A stretch of 64,000 nucleotides of DNA from Bacillus sp. Y1 (lineage in GTDB: Bacteria > Bacillota > Bacilli > Bacillales > Cytobacillaceae): contig NZ_CP030028.1 in assembly GCF_003586445.1 (NCBI RefSeq), positions 4,610,501 to 4,674,500 on the forward strand, read 5' to 3'. Below are positions 27,793 to 35,795 of this stretch, one piece after another. The notes beneath the pieces were generated by a model, which was not told the DNA's origin, made no database searches, and worked only from the letters and a program-made list of their open reading frames with translations. The translations under genes were made by a program, and so were the position numbers. Within the stretch, counting starts at the first letter, position 1. The number at the start of each line of letters is the position of its first letter.

Positions 27793-28734
27793 ATGCTATT
27801 AACAAAACTTTTATCTATGGAGCAACAATGTGTACCTCTAGCTAGTATACTTGCAGATGGAGAAATCACAAAGATTTACAAGAACTCCCGTAGAAAAATA
27901 ATAGTTATAGAGAACATTTTGGAGCTAGTCAATTAGAATACAGACAGTGGAAACAAAATTGGTTAAGAGACTGGCTATACTTTACTAATAAGGGGATCTT
28001 TTAGTCTCTAAATCACATCCCTTATTCACAGAGCTTTATCCTTATTTCTATAATCCAGTCGGAGTGAAAGACATCCCTTTTGATTTATTAGAACTTTGTA
28101 AATCAGTAATTTTCCTTGCAGTTTTAGACATGGATGATGGCTCTCTATGTATAACAAAAAGAATAAATGATAGAAAAAAATTATTTATCTTACTCCCCAC
28201 ATTTATTTATATCTACAGGCATACTCCAAATATTCTCTTCTACTACTTCAGAAATTCATAAAAGAAACATTCAACATTAACTTATACATATCTAATAGAA
28301 AAGATGGTAGTGGATGCATCTTAAAAACAACTCCCGTAAGAGAAACATTTGACATTTTAAATAAAATCAATAGATATACTCACCCTTGTCCTTTTATGCA
28401 TTACAAAACAAACTGAGGATATAGGTTGGAGAAGGAATCTCAACTAATTAATGTAAAGTATCCAGGCTACAAAATACTTACAACAAGTGAAGAAAGGCAA
28501 AAGAACTACAGTATGGAGGAAATAGAAACAATTATTTCAATGAAAAAGGGCGGACATACTCTCAAAGAAATTTTAGAATCACTAAATCGTACCTATTGGT
28601 CAGTGGTATATAAAATATCAGAGCTAAAGAAAAAAAACTTTTGTAGCGAAGTAAATCTTTTAAAAATTCTAGCACAAAATAAAAAAGTACCGAGAAATTT
28701 TCCCGGTACCTTTTTTCTAAAATTAACGAAGTAA
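27793..28734 (+). pseudogene. Decayed LAGLIDADG homing endonuclease gene
   Basis: AGGAGGAATAGCC precedes ATG 27793. A single homing-endonuclease sequence can be followed across three frames. The first frame gives PLASILADGEITK (first LAGLIDADG helix) and breaks at a poly-A run near 27895. The next gives NNSYREHFGASQLEYRQWKQ and DWLYFTNKG, ending at TAG near 28001. Then SKSHPLFTELYPYFYNPVGV and VLDMDDGSLCITKRINDRKK (second LAGLIDADG motif) run to TAA at 28258. Then QKFIKETFNINLYISNRKDG and ILKTTPVRETFDILNK run to TGA at about 28414, beyond which the frame continues from 28426 with a helix-turn-helix-like tail (EEIETIISMKKGGHTLKEIL). Two frameshifts and two to three stops rule out an active enzyme. 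The last open stretch crosses a terminator, so the original end was probably near 28650. The gene faces hag and its intron. Confidence 0.85.
28683..28717. terminator. Terminator after hag exon 2 (also facing the endonuclease gene)
   Basis: AAAAAAGTACCGAGAAA-TTTTCCCGGTACCTTTTTT is a stable hairpin with T-runs on both strands. It sits just past the exon 2 stop at 28723, not after the nearer stop at 29093. This supports a hag transcript that runs through the intron and exon 2. Confidence 0.85.
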
Positions 28735-28772
28735 TTGAAGAACACCTTGTGGTTGTTGGTTCGCTTGCTTTG
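28723..28772 (-). other. hag: hag exon 2: native flagellin C-terminus after the intron
   Basis: Read in frame after splicing, it encodes [15 protein letters not shown] and a TAA stop at 28723-28725, a standard flagellin C-terminus. Codons are those of the flagellin body (GGT, GTT, CTT, CGT). The intronic copy of the C-terminus instead uses GGA, TTA, TTG and AGA. If exon 1 ends at 29143 and exon 2 starts at 28772, the spliced frame is 405 codons. The junction is uncertain by a few bases. Confidence 0.7.
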
Positions 28773-29142
28773 CGACTGTATCTTTCGATAGCAGAATAGA
28801 CTATATCTTCACCCTATTTTCATAGGAGCTGGGCACTTCGAACAGCTTTTTGCTGCCCTACGAGATTCATAGTCATAGCTTACACCTTAGACCGTATTCC
28901 CTAGTCGTTGAACCTTCTCCACACTTTCGAGACAGGAGCTTGGCTGCTGATTATCCATTGTTCATCTTCATTATTTTTAAACCTTGACATATACCGTTTC
29001 CAGTTCCGCTTTGGTTAATGAAGCTTTAGGAAGTTCCAGCAATTCACCCAGTTATACTCTAGTTCGTTACCAAACTAGACGCCCTTTAATCATTATCTCA
29101 AAAGTTGTAAAACTCCTTGAGGCATCTGATTAGATTGAGCCA
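28773..29142 (-). ncRNA. Group I intron in the flagellin gene
   Basis: Downstream of the flagellin ORF the reverse strand shows the group I core in order. P2 is CTAGTTTGGTAACGAACTAG. The P4 region is TGAATTGCTGGAACTTCCTA. CAGCAGCCAAGCTCC follows. The P7 5' strand is GGTTCAACGACTAG (CGACTA at 28902-28907). A P8-like region comes next, then AAGATATAGTCT, whose ATAGTC (28799-28804) pairs with that P7 strand. A GAAA-capped P9 hairpin CTGCTATC-GAAA-GATACAG leads to the 3' end. Internal-guide candidate AAAGGGCG lies just before P2. The first about 50 nt carry a second flagellin C-terminus and stop, apparently within the P1 loop. Boundaries are my best fit: exon 1 ending in U at 29143, terminal G at 28773 (28776 is an alternative). 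Group I introns have been reported in flagellin genes of thermophilic Bacillaceae. Confidence 0.85.
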
Positions 29143-30310
29143 ACATTGCTTGTGCTGCTTGAGAAAGAATTGAGTTCTTAGTTTGGTTCATCATTTCTTT
29201 CGCCATGTCAACGTCACGGATACGAGACTCAGCAGCTGTTAAGTTTTCAGAAGATGTGCTTAAGTTGTTGATTGTGTGCTCTAAACGATTTTGGTTTGAA
29301 CCAAGTTTTGAACGCTCAGCAGATACTTTATCAATAGCAGCTTGAATTGTTGTTACAGCAGCAGAAGCATTTTCATGAGTTAATACATTTAATGCTTGCT
29401 CAGTAGTTGTGTTATTAGTACCATCAGTAACAGCTAATTTAGCGTCAGTTGTCCCAGTTGTAGAAACTCCTAATGCAACAGCTCTCATGTCAGAAATATC
29501 AAGTGATAAACTTTGGTTTTGGTTAGCACCAATTTGGAATTTCAAGCTCTTAGTTGGATCAGCAGCTACAGCAGCAGATCCTTGTTCAACTTCAGTTAAA
29601 GTACCTACACCAGTTGCTGTTAAAGCTGTAGATGACTCTTGACCTGTTTTTTGAGTTAAAGTAATGCTTGATCCAGAAACCGCAACATCATATAGAGCAT
29701 TTAATGTTGTGTTAGCATCAATTGCAGCTTTAAGTCCTGCAGCGTCCACAAATTCAGCAGATGCAGCAGTATTTGCAGCTGCTACAGTAAAGTTTTCACC
29801 ACCAATTGTAACTGTATCACCAGCAGTTGTTGAAATTGAAGCGAAATCGAATGAGTAAGCTCCCTTAACTGCTGCAACTGCAGCTCCATCTTTATCACCA
29901 TTCAATAACTTTTGGGTATTGAACTCAGTAGTGTTACCGATACGGTTGATTTCAGAAGTTAATTGGTTAACTTCTTTTTGGATTTCTTCACGGTCATTAG
30001 TTGTGTTTGTATCGTTTGAAGCTTGAACAGCTAGTTCACGCATACGTTGAAGGATGTCATGAGTTTCATTAAGTGCACCTTCAGCTGTTTGGATTAAAGA
30101 GATACCATCTTGTGAGTTACGTGATGCTTGATCAAGACCACGAACTTGTCCACGCATTTTTTCAGAGATTGCTAGACCAGCAGCGTCATCTCCAGCTTTG
30201 TTGATACGAAGACCTGAAGATAGTTTCTCCATAGACTTAGATTGAGCAGTTGAAGCAGAATTTAACTTGTTGTAAGTGTTTAATGCTGCGATATTGTGAT
30301 TAATTCTCAT
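29093..30310 (-). CDS. hag: Flagellin (unspliced reading frame)
   Basis: The 405-residue flagellin has conserved D0/D1 ends: [20 protein letters not shown] and [20 protein letters not shown] at the N-terminus, and [20 protein letters not shown] with ILSQAAQAM at the C-terminus. A variable Ala/Thr-rich insert lies at about residues 150-300. GGGAGGAAATTAAAA precedes ATG 30310. The frame as it stands ends [16 protein letters not shown]. That last stretch is probably intron sequence. After splicing at about 29143/28772 the end would be [16 protein letters not shown], also 405 residues. Synthesis is under SigD with a CsrA site in the leader; the product is exported by the flagellar type III system with FliS as chaperone. 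Confidence 0.95.
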   Translation of the reverse strand: MRINHNIAALNTYNKLNSASTAQSKSMEKLSSGLRINKAGDDAAGLAISEKMRGQVRGLDQASRNSQDGISLIQTAEGALNETHDILQRMRELAVQASNDTNTTNDREEIQKEVNQLTSEINRIGNTTEFNTQKLLNGDKDGAAVAAVKGAYSFDFASISTTAGDTVTIGGENFTVAAANTAASAEFVDAAGLKAAIDANTTLNALYDVAVSGSSITLTQKTGQESSTALTATGVGTLTEVEQGSAAVAADPTKSLKFQIGANQNQSLSLDISDMRAVALGVSTTGTTDAKLAVTDGTNNTTTEQALNVLTHENASAAVTTIQAAIDKVSAERSKLGSNQNRLEHTINNLSTSSENLTAAESRIRDVDMAKEMMNQTKNSILSQAAQAMLAQSNQMPQGVLQLLR

Positions 30311-30335
30311 TTTTAATTTCCTCCCTGAATGTTTG

Positions 30336-30355
30336 GGTCCACATCCTTGTGAACC
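30336..30355 (-). promoter_or_regulatory. CsrA-binding hairpin in the hag leader
   Basis: Reverse strand GGTTCACA-AGGA-TGTGGACC is a hairpin with AGGA in the loop, matching the CsrA site consensus ACARGGAUGU. A second GGA lies at the Shine-Dalgarno (GGGAGGA) about 20 nt downstream. This is the two-site layout known for B. subtilis hag, where CsrA blocks translation. Confidence 0.85.
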
Positions 30356-30434
30356 GTATGATTTCTTGTTTTTTATATGAAGAGAAAGCTTCCAGGTCGG
30401 CCGCCCTTTTTTCTTTCCCTGCCTTACACTATTA

Positions 30435-30460
30435 TTATCGGAACTTAATTTGGATGTTTA
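30435..30460 (-). promoter_or_regulatory. SigD promoter of hag
   Basis: Reverse strand TAAA (30457-30460), 14-bp spacer, TCCGATAA (30435-30442). It yields a leader of about 115 nt containing the CsrA hairpin. Confidence 0.85.
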
Positions 30461-30510
30461 ATAGTTTTTTAATAATTTTTTTAGATTTTTTTATTATTAT
30501 TTTTCATATA

Positions 30511-30531
30511 AAAAACCCCTACATTGTAGGA
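30511..30531 (-). terminator. csrA terminator
   Basis: Reverse strand CTCCTACA-TTGTAGGGG-type hairpin (CCTACAATGTAGG core) followed by TTTTTTAT, 12 bases after the csrA stop. Confidence 0.85.
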
Positions 30532-30543
30532 GTCATTATCTTC

Positions 30544-30762
30544 TTATTTACCTTTTAATAAACTCAACAGATCACTTTTTACAGCAGCCGCCTGCATATT
30601 CTCTTCGGATATTTGTGAAAGTAGTTCTTTACGATATATTTCCGTTGACTTAGGTGCTTTAATCCCAATTTTAATCTGATCATTTTTGGTGGAAAGAATA
30701 GTGATTTCGATATTATCACCGATCAGAATAGACTCACCGTTTTTTCTCGTTAAAACAAGCAT
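30544..30762 (-). CDS. csrA: Translational regulator CsrA
   Basis: The 72-residue protein is a full CsrA/Rsm[21 protein letters not shown], then [18 protein letters not shown], with the RNA-binding N-terminal strand and central Arg present. As a dimer it binds GGA-containing hairpins and blocks ribosome access. Here the target is the hag leader just downstream, where a matching hairpin is visible. GAGAGGTGAAGTAG precedes ATG 30762 and overlaps the end of fliW, so the antagonist and its target are translated in balance. Confidence 0.97.
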   Translation of the reverse strand: MLVLTRKNGESILIGDNIEITILSTKNDQIKIGIKAPKSTEIYRKELLSQISEENMQAAAVKSDLLSLLKGK

Positions 30763-30767
30763 CTACT

Positions 30768-31196
30768 TCACCTCTCCCCCAGGATTTTATGCCTCGTTGT
30801 GTACTTTTCGTTATTTAAAACCACTTGCTTTCCCATACGATTAGTATTATTAATAATCAAAGGTGCCTGTAAATTTGCAGTCGTTTTCTCAAATGGTTCC
30901 TGGACAGTTAGTATAGTAAATACTTGTAACTCTTCTGAGGATTTAATACTTAATGCTTCAACTACTTGGTCTTCTAAATCAAAGTCATAGTCCGTAAAAT
31001 AGTGAAAGGGATTTACAATAACAAAAGCTAATTCAGGTGTTACCACTGATTGTAATATGGAAAACATTCCATCTTCCTCTAATGAAAGGATAGTAAAATT
31101 CTCCTCGTTAGGAAAACCAGGAATACCTTTCACAAAATTTATTATTTCGTTATCATTTATTTGCACTTCACCATGGTATTTTGTTTTTATCTCCAT
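30768..31196 (-). CDS. fliW: Flagellar assembly factor FliW
   Basis: The 142-residue FliW has the family motifs INFVKGIPGFPNEENFTILS, SVVTPELAFVIVNPFHYFTD and NLQAPLIINNTNRMGKQVVL. FliW binds CsrA to relieve hag repression, and flagellin binds FliW, giving homeostatic control of cytoplasmic flagellin. The stop lies five bases before csrA. A short AAAGGATTGATTAA precedes ATG 31196. Confidence 0.97.
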   Translation of the reverse strand: MEIKTKYHGEVQINDNEIINFVKGIPGFPNEENFTILSLEEDGMFSILQSVVTPELAFVIVNPFHYFTDYDFDLEDQVVEALSIKSSEELQVFTILTVQEPFEKTTANLQAPLIINNTNRMGKQVVLNNEKYTTRHKILGER

Positions 31197-31216
31197 TTAA
31201 TCAATCCTTTTTAGAT

Positions 31217-31771
31217 TTATGATTTAAAATCAATCTTTAAAGAGGCGTGATGTTTCAACTTAATGGTTACTTCACTAGGCTCATATGAGAAATTCGGCTT
31301 GTTAACAGTATAATTGATTTTCGGTTTATTTTCTTTTGCGTTTACTTCGACTTTGCCAGGGTCATACTCAATTTTTACAGAACCAGCCTTTGGAATATAT
31401 CCAATATTAAATTCTTTTTTAGGTCCTTCACTATTTCTTTTGGCAATAGAAGAAAATGCATGAAATCCATTTTCTATCTCCATCATTTCTGTACCTTCCT
31501 GAATTCTTCTTGCTATGCCACTTAGCACATCTTGTTTTCCAAATTGTGCAGCCTCTTCTGTACGTAATTTAACAGATTTTAAATCTACATCAGCCCGTGC
31601 CTGTGTTTGATCTATCGTTAGTTTTCCCGGAATACGATTAATATGCACTTCAGCCTTTGGTTGTTCAATTTGTAGTTCACCCGGTGGCTGTTCTATCAAT
31701 AACTGCCCTTGTCTTGTGGAAATATCAATTTGCGCTGGTGTAGAATGAACCCGGATTTGTGGGATATTCAT
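31217..31771 (-). CDS. yviE: YviE-like flagellar-operon protein (DUF6470 type)
   Basis: The 184-residue protein begins IPQIRVHSTPAQIDISTRQG and shows repeated beta strands (LLIEQPPGELQIEQPKAEVH). This matches the conserved, uncharacterised YviE that lies between flgL and fliW in Bacillus. There is no signal peptide or transmembrane segment. It follows a hairpin terminator after flgL by only 15 bases, with GGGGGAAGAAAA before ATG 31771, so its transcription probably depends on read-through. Function is unknown. Confidence 0.88.
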   Translation of the reverse strand: MNIPQIRVHSTPAQIDISTRQGQLLIEQPPGELQIEQPKAEVHINRIPGKLTIDQTQARADVDLKSVKLRTEEAAQFGKQDVLSGIARRIQEGTEMMEIENGFHAFSSIAKRNSEGPKKEFNIGYIPKAGSVKIEYDPGKVEVNAKENKPKINYTVNKPNFSYEPSEVTIKLKHHASLKIDFKS

Positions 31772-31786
31772 TTTTTCTTCCCCCTA

Positions 31787-31821
31787 TAAAAAATGCTGAC
31801 CTATATTAACAGGTCAGCATT
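31787..31821 (-). terminator. Terminator or attenuator between flgL and yviE
   Basis: Reverse strand AATGCTGACCT-GTTAATAT-AGGTCAGCATT followed by TTTTTAT. No promoter is evident between it and yviE, so partial termination within the operon is likely. Confidence 0.8.
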
Positions 31822-31848
31822 AAAAATTACGGTCGTACTCTGACCATT

Positions 31849-32730
31849 TTATCGTAAAAAGTCCATTAAAGTTGGCTGGATAATACGTGCACCAACACTT
31901 AATGCAGCGCGATGAATACTCTCTTGAGTGGTTAAATCCACTATCACACGTTCAAGATCAGCATCCTCATTATCAGATAAAATTCGAGTTGCAATTACCT
32001 CTTGGGTAGATATACGTGATTCAACCATTTCTAATCTATTATAACGGGCTCCTAACTCTGATCGTTCAGCAGAAAGTTTATCCATTTGATTGTCTAGATC
32101 ACCCAATAAGGAATTCAAATCACCGTTACCAGCACCTTCGAGTGTCTCCTGGATTCCTTGAAGGGTATCAAACATCTTTTGACTAAAGACATTCTCTGGG
32201 TTGATGTTTGCTTTTAAAGAAACCCCTCGTGATACCTCAACCATATAATCACTAGTGTTTAAATTAGCTTGAGGAGCACCAGTTCCACCATCAGAGACAG
32301 GAGGCTGTGATGTATTTGTACCATTAAAAATATACCTACCTGCCACCTGGGTATTAGCAACAGTCATAATATCCTTTTTAATTTGCTCTATTTCTTTTGC
32401 AACAGCCTGCTTGTCCGTTTCGGAAAGGGTTCCATTTGCCCCTTGAACTGTAAGCTCACGTACACGTTGCAACGCTTCGTTCACGTGCTCTACACCTGCT
32501 TCTGAATTCTCCATCCAAAGATACGATTCAGAAAGATTTCTTTTATATTGTTCGACCTCAGAAAGATTAGACCGATAGTACATCCCTTTCATAGCAACAA
32601 CTGGATCATCAGAAGGTTTGGAGATCTTCTTCCCTGTTGCTAGTTGGTCTTGATACTTACCCATTTGCGTATAGCTGTTACTTAGGTTTCTAAGTGAGTT
32701 AGAAGCTAACATTCCTTGCGTTACACGCAT
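31849..32730 (-). CDS. flgL: Flagellar hook-filament junction protein FlgL (HAP3)
   Basis: Start set at ATG 32730 (293 residues), after GGAAGGTGGAAATAT. An upstream in-frame start at 32766 would add 12 residues inside flgK and is not supported. The N-terminus MRVTQGMLASNSLRNLSNSY and GKKISKPSDDPVVAMKGMYY and the C-terminus (LERVIVDLTTQESIHRAALS, RIIQPTLMDFL) are flagellin-like D0/D1 regions of FlgL, the last junction ring before the filament. It overlaps closely with the end of flgK, indicating translational coupling. Confidence 0.96.
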   Translation of the reverse strand: MRVTQGMLASNSLRNLSNSYTQMGKYQDQLATGKKISKPSDDPVVAMKGMYYRSNLSEVEQYKRNLSESYLWMENSEAGVEHVNEALQRVRELTVQGANGTLSETDKQAVAKEIEQIKKDIMTVANTQVAGRYIFNGTNTSQPPVSDGGTGAPQANLNTSDYMVEVSRGVSLKANINPENVFSQKMFDTLQGIQETLEGAGNGDLNSLLGDLDNQMDKLSAERSELGARYNRLEMVESRISTQEVIATRILSDNEDADLERVIVDLTTQESIHRAALSVGARIIQPTLMDFLR

Positions 32731-32740
32731 ATATTTCCAC

Positions 32741-34291
32741 CTACCTTCCAGCGGTTCCCATACCATTAATAATTTTATCTAACATTTCATCTTGTAATGT
32801 AATCATTCTAGCAGAAGCATTGTAAGCATGTTGGAATTGAATCATATTTGTCATTTCCTCGTCCAGTGAAACAGAGCTTACAGACATTCTTCTTTCTTCA
32901 ACAGCTTGACGAAGGGTACCACTGTTTGCAGAAAGTCTTGCTGCTTCCTGTGAATCAACTGCCATTCCACCAACTAGGACTTCATAATAGTTTCGGAAGC
33001 TTGATTCTGTGTTGTTTCCGTATTTAAAAGGTTTATTGATAATCTCAGCTAACGCAGAAATATTTGTTGAGTCACCCATGGTTGGGTTTTCCTTACTAGA
33101 TGTTGCAATATTGTCTAAACTTGCCATGATCTGATCTGATACTTGCAAACGAGAAGCCATGCCTTTTTTATTAGCAATATTAACCTCTCCATTTTCTGTG
33201 TCTGAAAAAAATGCTGGGGTATCATCAGTAGTTGTTCCGTTAATTTGATTCGGTGTTGCGCCATCCTGATGCTGAAGATTGAACTGATAAGCAAACATGT
33301 AAGCCATATTGTCCAATTCAGCTAGCATATCTGGGTAAACTCCTGTTACATCACCTGTAGAGTTTTCATAGCCATAAGATTCAACTATTGCTCTAAGCTT
33401 TCCAGTTGAACTGAATTGTTGAAAATCTAACTGGGTTGCTCCTAATTGTACAGTCTTTACAGATTCATCCGTTCCGTTAAAGTTAACAGTTAACTTGTTA
33501 AAGCCTGTCCCATTCACTAGCTGACCTAGGCTAGCACCATTTGCATCAAGTAAAGTGATATTCGCTTTTCCTTCTGCAAGAGTAGAAGCGTTCCCACCAC
33601 TTGAAGTGTATTCCACTTTGATATTTACGAGTGAGGATAGCTGATCAATAAGTCGATCACGCTCATCGTATAAATCGTTTGGTAACAAGCCATGCGGCTC
33701 AACACTAGCAATCTGGTTATTTATATTATTAATTTGCTCTGATAAAGAATTAATCTCTTTTTCTGTAACTGTGATTTCATTTTTCAAGTCAGCACGAATT
33801 CCGTTTAAAGAACTTGCTAGATAGTTAAATGTCTCTGTTACGGCAACTGCACGTTGTCTTACTACTGAACGTGCACCAGGGTTGCTCGGATTGACAGCTA
33901 AGTCCTGTAATGATTGCCAGAACATATCCATGGTTTGAGATAATCCACTATCCGATGGCTCGTTCATAATCTCTTCCATCTTTGTGTACGATTCTGCACG
34001 TGCTTCCCAGTATCCTAATTTATTATTCTCTCCACGATACTGAACATCTAAGAAGCTTTCTCTCACTCGTTGAACCGAACCAGCCTCTACACCCGTTCCC
34101 ATTTGACCTGGAAGCTGAGGCTTATTTAGGCCCACATTCGGATAAGGCTGTGTTTGTGTGAAGTTAACACGTTGTCTTGTATATCCTGGTGTGCTTGCAT
34201 TTGCGATATTATGACCTGTCGTGTTTAAAGCACTTTGTTGTGTAAACATACCTCTACGGGCTGTTTCTAATCCCATAAATGTTGATCTCAT
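32741..34291 (-). CDS. flgK: Flagellar hook-filament junction protein FlgK (HAP1)
   Basis: The 516-residue FlgK has the N-terminal rod/hook motif (FMGLETARRGMFTQQSALNT, TGHNIANASTPGYTRQRVNF) and the C-terminal helix (DEEMTNMIQFQHAYNASARM, EMLDKIINGMG). It forms the first junction ring between hook and filament and is exported through the flagellar secretion channel. AACGGAGGCACGAAC precedes ATG 34291. Length and order are as in B. subtilis. Confidence 0.97.
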   Translation of the reverse strand: MRSTFMGLETARRGMFTQQSALNTTGHNIANASTPGYTRQRVNFTQTQPYPNVGLNKPQLPGQMGTGVEAGSVQRVRESFLDVQYRGENNKLGYWEARAESYTKMEEIMNEPSDSGLSQTMDMFWQSLQDLAVNPSNPGARSVVRQRAVAVTETFNYLASSLNGIRADLKNEITVTEKEINSLSEQINNINNQIASVEPHGLLPNDLYDERDRLIDQLSSLVNIKVEYTSSGGNASTLAEGKANITLLDANGASLGQLVNGTGFNKLTVNFNGTDESVKTVQLGATQLDFQQFSSTGKLRAIVESYGYENSTGDVTGVYPDMLAELDNMAYMFAYQFNLQHQDGATPNQINGTTTDDTPAFFSDTENGEVNIANKKGMASRLQVSDQIMASLDNIATSSKENPTMGDSTNISALAEIINKPFKYGNNTESSFRNYYEVLVGGMAVDSQEAARLSANSGTLRQAVEERRMSVSSVSLDEEMTNMIQFQHAYNASARMITLQDEMLDKIINGMGTAGR

Positions 34292-34308
34292 GTTCGTGCC
34301 TCCGTTTT

Positions 34309-34797
34309 TTAGGCTTTTCGATTGAAAAGGGAATTCGATGTGGACAGTCCGGACTGTTTAGGTGGTCCATAATTGAATTCAGGTGTTTTTGGGTAAAACA
34401 TGTCTAAAGACATTTGGACAAATTGTAATGATTGCTTAACTAGTTCTGAATTTAACTCATTTTGCTTTTGGAGTTTCTGCGCAACCTCTAGTAGATCCTC
34501 ACGCAAATGAGCGAGTTTGTCCTTATTCGAATTATCTATATATGTTAAACAAGTAGAAATCGTAAAGTTTTCTTCCTCTACATGAAAAGGAGTGAGAAAA
34601 TTTCTCACAACCTGTTGTCTTACCTGTTCAAATTTATTTATGTTTGGTAAAAGCTTGTGTTCTTCCTTGATGAGAGTATTGAGGGCATCAATGTCCCCTT
34701 TTTCAATAACTGTCGTCTTTTGATAAGCTTTTTCAAGCAAGCTCTTATGCAAGTCGAGAAGCCTCTCCATGACTGTTACTAATTGAGCAGCAGACAT
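34309..34797 (-). CDS. flgN: FlgN chaperone for FlgK and FlgL
   Basis: The 162-residue, mostly helical protein (QLVTVMERLLDLHKSLLEKA, KGDIDALNTLIKEEHKLLPN) matches the FlgN family (YvyG in B. subtilis), the export chaperone of the junction proteins encoded next. A Pro/Ser-rich tail ends it. AGAGGAGGGGCTTAG precedes ATG 34797, and the flgK start follows its stop by 17 bases. Confidence 0.92.
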   Translation of the reverse strand: MSAAQLVTVMERLLDLHKSLLEKAYQKTTVIEKGDIDALNTLIKEEHKLLPNINKFEQVRQQVVRNFLTPFHVEEENFTISTCLTYIDNSNKDKLAHLREDLLEVAQKLQKQNELNSELVKQSLQFVQMSLDMFYPKTPEFNYGPPKQSGLSTSNSLFNRKA

Positions 34798-34813
34798 CTA
34801 AGCCCCTCCTCTC

Positions 34814-35077
34814 TTATATTTTAAAGTAATTAATGATACTAGAAGCGGTTGCAGTTGCGTTTGGCTTGTATGTTCCGTTTTGAACACTTTGCTTTAGCTC
34901 TTCAACCTTTTTCTGACGAGCAGCATCCACTTGAGAAATCTGCTGCATTTCTTTTGCAGCGGAAGAAATCTCAACCTTATCCGCTTTAGCAGTTGTGGTG
35001 TTATTGACTTTATCAAGTTTGTTGATTGCTTTTTTATATGGATTAATTCCTGTTGTACCAATGTTGTTGATTTTCAT
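34814..35077 (-). CDS. flgM: Anti-sigma factor FlgM
   Basis: The 87-residue protein has the FlgM layout: an unstructured N-terminus with a NPYKKA motif and a C-terminal SigD-binding region (KADKVEISSAAKEMQQISQV, ARQKKVEELKQSVQNGTYKP, ending ASSIINYF). It binds and inhibits SigD until the hook is complete. Its gene is itself preceded by a SigD promoter, giving negative feedback. GGAGATGGATATAC precedes ATG 35077. Confidence 0.95.
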   Translation of the reverse strand: MKINNIGTTGINPYKKAINKLDKVNNTTTAKADKVEISSAAKEMQQISQVDAARQKKVEELKQSVQNGTYKPNATATASSIINYFKI

Positions 35078-35120
35078 GTATATCCATCTCCTTCAAAGTC
35101 CGTTCCAACTTCTACTAGTA

Positions 35121-35147
35121 TTATCGGACATATTGAAGGTTATTTTA
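35121..35147 (-). promoter_or_regulatory. SigD promoter of flgM
   Basis: Reverse strand TAAA (35144-35147), 15-bp spacer, TCCGATAA (35121-35128), about 45 bases before the flgM start. Confidence 0.85.
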
Positions 35148-35201
35148 GCATTTATTTAAAAAATGTATCTAAATAACTAATATATAGGTAGTTACTCCTA
35201 T

Positions 35202-35624
35202 TTACCATTTAGACTTATTTGTTGTAAAGTATGTGGCTTGTTTTTCACGTTTACGCAATTCTTCTTTGAAAACTTCTTGCTGTTCGTGTTGTTCAAGGTC
35301 TTTCTTAATTTCTAAAGCACATGGCTCACATAGCTTACCAGATCTAATAATACTCCCACATTTGTCACAAGGATAACCTAAATTAGGAAATTGAGTAACT
35401 TTTAGACGTCCGGTACGGATAAATTTCATAAGAAGTTCTTCCTCAACCCCTACAGCTTCTACCACCTGTAACATCGTCGCTGCTCTATTTTCACGTCTTC
35501 TCATAAATTTGGATACTAGATCATATGCTTGTTCTTCTTCCTTCCAGCACTTTTGACAAACATCACGAAATTGATTTTTTACATATATATCCCCACAGCT
35601 AGGACAAGTTTCTATTTGAGACAT
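35202..35624 (-). CDS. yvyF: YvyF flagellar-operon zinc-ribbon protein
   Basis: The 140-residue protein has two Cys4 zinc ribbons: CPSCGDIYVKNQFRDVCQKC at residues 7-26, and CDKCGSIIRSGKLCEPC at about 86-102. Between them a helical region with a MerR/helix-turn-helix flavour (AATMLQVVEAVGVEEELLMK, FIRTGRLKV) is seen. This is the YvyF family found before flgM in Bacillus, proposed to influence flgM. AAAAGGGGAAAAAG precedes ATG 35624, with a TATAAT box in its upstream region. A lipoprotein gene separates it from comFC here, unlike B. subtilis. Confidence 0.92.
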   Translation of the reverse strand: MSQIETCPSCGDIYVKNQFRDVCQKCWKEEEQAYDLVSKFMRRRENRAATMLQVVEAVGVEEELLMKFIRTGRLKVTQFPNLGYPCDKCGSIIRSGKLCEPCALEIKKDLEQHEQQEVFKEELRKREKQATYFTTNKSKW

Positions 35625-35716
35625 TTCTTTTTCCCCTTTTTATAAATATGTCAATAGACTCATTATAGCTTGTCGATTTGTGTAAGGATATGAAAATTAT
35701 TTGGAAGTAAATGTAT

Positions 35717-35795
35717 TCAATCGGTCGTTTGATTGAAGTGGGTATAAGCCTTGGGGTTCTATGGGTTAGGTGAATTCAAACAAACGTTTGATTGA
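35717..35795. promoter_or_regulatory. Pair of related palindromes, possible operator
   Basis: TCAATCGGTCGTTTGATTGA (35717-35736) and TCAAACAAACGTTTGATTGA (35776-35795) share the right half CGTTTGATTGA and are spaced 59 bp apart. The second is palindromic with one mismatched pair. The design resembles TetR-family operators, but no such regulator gene is nearby. Confidence 0.45.

Noticed and set aside
28064..28261. 65-codon plus-strand frame as a gene
   Set aside because: It is the middle fragment of the frameshifted LAGLIDADG endonuclease.
28426..28734. 102-codon plus-strand frame as an independent helix-turn-helix gene
   Set aside because: It is the in-frame continuation of the endonuclease after a TGA, starts with TTG without a proper site, and runs through the hag terminator.
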